Shown here: in pieces, positions 54,712 through 58,185 of the stretch
How the letters are laid out: every line of letters starts with the position of its first letter
Position numbering within the stretch: position 1 is the first letter of the stretch
NCBI GenBank assembly: GCA_012862575.1
Contig: BLSF01000115.1
Span: 1 to 58,185, forward strand
Direction of reading: 5' to 3'
Source: Parietichytrium sp. I65-24A
Lineage: Eukaryota; Sar; Bigyra; Thraustochytrida; Thraustochytriidae
DNA: 58,185 nucleotides
Notes under the pieces: generated by a model
The model's database searches: none
Told to the model about the DNA's origin: nothing
What the model saw: only the letters and a program-made list of their open reading frames with translations
Position numbers and translations under genes: made by a program

Positions 54712-57020
54712 CACTGAACACTCCACGACCTCTTTCGTCCACTCACTCTCACCGTGGCTCGTTCGCACAGCTGCGGGAACGTACGCCAGTGAGCGCGCGC
54801 AAGCGTGCTCGTGGAAAACGTACAGGTAAGTGACGTTCAGGCCCCCAGAAACTGACTGTGAAGTGTCTTCCAATCTTGCGAGTCGAGGAATGCGTGTTTT
54901 CTTGGCTAGAAGGTTTTACGAGGAGAACAATTCCGGGCTTTGTCGCATTCCGGCGGAGGTCGACGAGTTGGAAGAATGGTGGACTCTGTGGACTCCATGA
55001 CGCGAGGAGAATTCAACAGAATGAAGATTAGGTGCCAGGCAATTGTCCGATAGGCGATGGAAGGTATGCAAAAGAGCGAGGCATGGGCACGGTGACACAT
55101 GCTCACGCCGCTGTGAGGTTTGCTCAGGCAGCACACAGTGGAGGGGTCATGGTCGACCCAGAACTGAGAAGTAGCTGAGAACCCGGCGTCGGCCAGCCGT
55201 CGAGGATGCGAGCTGCATCGAGATCGAGGAGTACGAAGGCTTGATCGAAGAGGAGAATGAGGACGATGACCTGGTTTTGACAAACGCTGTCGAAAGTTCC
55301 GTTTCAAAGGGGGGACACAAGAGTGAACTCGCAAAGGCTCTACTCTGTCGAGGTGTCGGGCGGGCTGCTGTCAAGAAGCTGCCGAGTTTGCAAATCCGAA
55401 AGCGAGAATGCCAAATTACTGATTGATGAGGAGTTGAAAACTAGCTAGAACACCTTTGTGAACGCAAGACCTTTCTTTCATACTCACTTCTGCGCTGACG
55501 AGCACGCTCTGGTCGCAGCATTCTTTGCATGTCGGGTAGGCCTCGCGCATACACTTGACGAGGTCGTGGAAGAAGGTGGTGCGGAGTGGATGGACCCGGA
55601 GGGGATCAAAAGCTGTTTCTGGTGGATCTGGACACCGCGCAGGGCAGAGCGGGAGAAAGCCAGCGATGAGGACGACTATGCATATGTATGCAGAAAGCCG
55701 TACGATCGAGATTACTTTACGCCCTCGTGGCGATCACGAGCATTGCAAAGAGGATAGATAGGATGTCCAGATATGTCCAGACTGTGAGTGCTGAGTTTGC
55801 TAGCGCGTGAGCCCAGTGCAGGGCCGCCACCATCTGCAGGGGAGCTGGCGAGCGCTGGCGATTTTTTTTCACGCCAGCGATACGAGAACTGAAACAAACA
55901 AAGTCACTTTCCATCCCTCATCCTCTTGGCGCTGCGCTATAGCTGCGCTTCAGATACTTGCCATCTTCATAGTCTCGACGGCAAAAAGCAACATTTGCTT
56001 CAAAGAAATCCTTCATGCATCCGAAAGCTGCCAATCAAAGTGAATTCTTATGGAAATATCTTGGCCGAATTTGACGGTACTAGTACTCACACTGTCAGTA
56101 CTCACAGTCAGTAACGCTGCAGTATTCAAAATGCCATCGACCAACACTCCACACTGCGTTCATTCATTGCGTTGCATTCAGAACATGGCTTACTATGGCA
56201 AGCCGAGAGTGCACACCAGCCGTGAGCACTAATCTCAGCAAGGTCGCGGGGTCTCGGAGAGTGCTATCTAAGCGGTCATCTCCTTGTCTCCTTCCCCCTT
56301 GATCAAGACGAGTTGCACAGTTTGAACATATTTGAACATGTTTGAACGTTGCTTGGTCTACGCCTCTCCCGCTGGAAATCTATCACGCCACCTTCCACTA
56401 TGCACCCACTACATGCCTCCTACAGAAACTTCGTAGCCCAGACAGCCCTTCCCAGCTAGTGAGGTACATCACTTTTTCTACCACATACCATAGCATTGCG
56501 CAAGTACGGTACGGGTACACACTCTCGCATAACAAATCTCGGCTTAACCAATTGCTATCTAATGGAGTAGCTGGATGCTATATGGCTACTACATGGTTGG
56601 GTAATATGGTGTTGCGGTGTTGGGGTGTGTTAGCTGAGGTGCTATCTGTTGCGCTAGCTGCTGGCTTTCTCTCAGCGGAAGTGAACGACAGTGCACAGTG
56701 AGCAGCTGCAACCCGTAACCACTGTCTACTGTACCCAGTATAGTGGGGTGGGTTTCTCTCGTTTTGTGATTGGACAAGTGTTGAAGGCAGGCAATGTGGA
56801 AAACAGGTAAAGCTGGAACACAGTTTACACAGTTGAAAGGCGGTCGATTCGACTGTGAAGAGGAAGGGAGCACGCAGTGGCAGACCCAGAATTGGCGTTG
56901 GCATTGGGAGAAAGCGCGAGAGAGAGCGGAAAAGGGGCGCGTGCGATTGGCCTGACGGAGAGAGGTTGGAGAAAAGGAGTGCTTTGGGGAAGCAGGAAGA
57001 ACGAGCGGGGCTAGGAAGAG
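54712..57020. other. Intergenic, possible small spliced gene
   Basis: Apart from the possible gene at 55370-55833 (listed separately), no supported gene is seen. A plus-strand trace at about 55215-55385 (EDDDLVLTNAVESSVSKGG) may be part of another decayed or spliced gene. Confidence 0.35.
55370..55833 (-). CDS. Possible small spliced membrane/Cys-rich protein
   Basis: On minus, an ATG at 55833 opens a hydrophobic N-terminus (WTYLDILSILFAMLVIATR) ending near a GTAAAG donor at 55720. A second piece (about 55630-55495) reads FFHDLVKCMREAYPTCKECC then DQSVLVSAE and stops at a strong GTGAGT donor. A third short piece (LLDSSPPDTSTE then TAG) follows an acceptor near 55395. The last junction keeps phase; the first does not fit cleanly, so the model is incomplete. 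The Cys cluster recalls small mitochondrial or ER proteins, but I do not recognise it. The plus-strand frame 55458-55757 over the same bases lacks an ATG. Confidence 0.3.
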
Positions 57021-57776
57021 ATGGGGAAGAGACACGTGGACCTCAGCGGCACAGTGGGCGCCGTCCCCGGGGCGGTGAGCGCCAGTGTGCAGCCTGCATC
57101 CCTGGACGTTCGGAGTAGAGTGGAGCCATATATTCAGCCGGGGCATGGCGAGCTGCTGCACGCCTTCGGGGGGGAACCGGCGGTCGTTGAAAAGGCTAAA
57201 GGCTATGTGCAACGCGTGAGACGTGTCTATATGCCATTATTTGCGAGCGCAATTGCTTTATTACCCATCGTTTTGATGTCAACTTTTGTGGCTGTAGTGG
57301 GCATCCCATACATTTTGATCGGAGCTGTCCCTCTTCTGCTCTTAATCTTCGCAACTGGGTATTGTTTCTATATAAAGGCGGGTCAGAATATTGTAAACAT
57401 AGAAGACATGGTGTACTTTGTTACAACGCGGGGAGTTGGCTCTATCAGCCCAAACCCTTCCAGCGCCAATGCAAAGGACAAGTGGTCAACGCAACTTGGC
57501 TGGGTAGAGAAAGTGACCTTCTACACGTGGGACGATGTGACAGAGATCTCGACGCCGACAGAGACCGGCTTCTTCTCGAGCTCAGTGAATGGACTTCTTC
57601 AAGTCAAGACCAAACATCAAAAGCTTATTGTTTCTGGTGGCGGTGAGAATTCTCGTGTCCGATCCGAGAATTTCAATTTGGCCCTGATCATTTTGCAGCC
57701 TCATGATAGCAAGTACCGTGGCATGTTGATGGACGCGTGGAGAGACCACGAAGCCACGCGAAACTCCAAAGTATGA
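57021..57776 (+). CDS. Two-pass membrane protein of unknown function
   Basis: 251 aa from an ATG at 57021. A soluble N-terminal ~65 residues precede two adjacent hydrophobic segments (PLFASAIALLPIVLMSTFVA and IPYILIGAVPLLLLIFATGY) separated by a very short loop. A C-terminal ~130-residue soluble domain follows (TQLGWVEKVTFYTWDDVTEI, GLLQVKTKHQKLIV, NFNLALIILQPHDS), beta-rich in appearance. The hairpin plus beta-domain recalls bacterial PH-domain membrane proteins and Ycf4-like thylakoid proteins, but no signature proves either. No intron. Function unknown. Confidence 0.72.
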   Translation: MGKRHVDLSGTVGAVPGAVSASVQPASLDVRSRVEPYIQPGHGELLHAFGGEPAVVEKAKGYVQRVRRVYMPLFASAIALLPIVLMSTFVAVVGIPYILIGAVPLLLLIFATGYCFYIKAGQNIVNIEDMVYFVTTRGVGSISPNPSSANAKDKWSTQLGWVEKVTFYTWDDVTEISTPTETGFFSSSVNGLLQVKTKHQKLIVSGGGENSRVRSENFNLALIILQPHDSKYRGMLMDAWRDHEATRNSKV

Positions 57777-58185
57777 CTTTTTTAATTCAAGCCTACTTCT
57801 ACGGCGTATGTCTGGGGTCGTTTGCGTCAAATGTTGCTGCAGAAATGTCGACCGGCACTTACAGCGTTTAGACAGGTCTACTCTTCCTAACAACTCAAAT
57901 ACTTTTCCTCGACTCATTTGATCCACTCCATCTTCTCATAAATTGTTTTGCTTTACAGTTAATTTAAATTTGATCTCTGCAGTGGATGTCGCCCCATTGC
58001 CGTCAAAGTCCGTATGTGAGCGCCTCTCAGCGAACAAGGCTTTCAAAAGCAGTCAAAGAATAAAATTTGGTGGGCTCCAGAACTTCGTTCAAGGGGGGTG
58101 GATTGCTGCACATCCAAGTTTGGAATCGCTCAAGCTTTTTGGAGCAACGGACTTCAGCAGGTCTTGCTCGGCGGCAGGATATAGG
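57777..58185. other. Right edge: 3' UTR and possible partial exon
   Basis: From about 57981 the plus strand stays open to the window end after an acceptor-like CTGCAG and reads GGLQNFVQGGWIAAHPSLES in one frame. It could be an internal exon of a gene continuing beyond 58185, but there is no start and no upstream exon to pair with it. Confidence 0.25.

Noticed and set aside
1-58185. CRISPR array, phage, IS element or bacterial operon
   Set aside because: No regularly spaced repeats, transposase or operon layout; introns and gene content are eukaryotic nuclear.

Overview
The window looks like nuclear DNA of a unicellular red alga, most likely Porphyridium or a close relative. This is inferred from gene content and style, since no database search was possible. 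Most genes are single long open frames. The few introns are short (about 50-190 nt), usually with GTAAGT or GTGAGT donors. A TLC-type ATP/ADP translocase of the kind found in plastids is present, and a tRNA-like locus appears to be split inside its T loop, an architecture known from red algae.

Layout. 1-2400 holds degenerate or unassigned coding traces. 2427-7406 is UDP-glucose:glycoprotein glucosyltransferase. 7784-8834 (minus) is a probable intron-dense gene of unknown function. 9948-11837 is a RhoGAP-like/SH3/SH3/EH protein. 12398-13408 is a two-exon crotonase-family protein. 13583-14116 (minus) is the NatB catalytic subunit NAA20. 15219-15560 (minus) is a ribosomal P2-type stalk protein. 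16575-18299 is a tandem duplication covering the promoter and first codons of a 2OG-Fe(II) oxygenase gene (18174-19093). 19278-20717 (minus) is a Sel1-repeat protein. 22518-23636 is a four-CBS-domain AMPK-gamma-like protein. 24283-25560 (minus) is ALG3. 26467-27639 is a TrmO/TsaA-like tRNA methyltransferase. 27922-28929 (minus) is a membrane-anchored AIM24-family protein. 29868-31877 (minus) is the ATP/ADP translocase. 34039-35595 (minus) is a single-domain CatSper/EukCat-like cation channel. 36961-39876 is a Bbc1-like multi-SH3 actin protein. 41846-43441 is three-exon homogentisate 1,2-dioxygenase. 45680-48223 is a Ser/Thr kinase with large insertions and a KA1-like tail. 48538-48692 is a candidate split tRNA. 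49231-51300 is an uncharacterised acidic protein. 51958-54711 (minus) is a Crinkler/RHS-like P-loop ATPase with a nuclease-like end. 57021-57776 is a small two-pass membrane protein.

Themes. UGGT and ALG3 both serve ER N-glycosylation and glycoprotein folding. The RhoGAP/SH3/EH protein and the Bbc1-like protein both point to cortical actin and endocytosis. The CBS protein and the kinase could belong to SNF1/AMPK-type energy signalling. There is no operon structure, and genes lie on both strands with 0.2-2 kb spacers rich in simple repeats.

Most noteworthy signals: the T-loop-interrupted tRNA, an 8-mer (CGAGGACA) recurring upstream of several genes, a duplicated 20-bp palindrome upstream of the TrmO gene, a P2 protein without the usual acidic C-terminal tag, the RhoGAP/SH3/EH fusion, a CatSper-like channel in an apparently non-flagellate lineage, and the Crinkler-like gene. 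Many frames begin upstream of the first ATG, so every start given here was reset to an ATG actually present.
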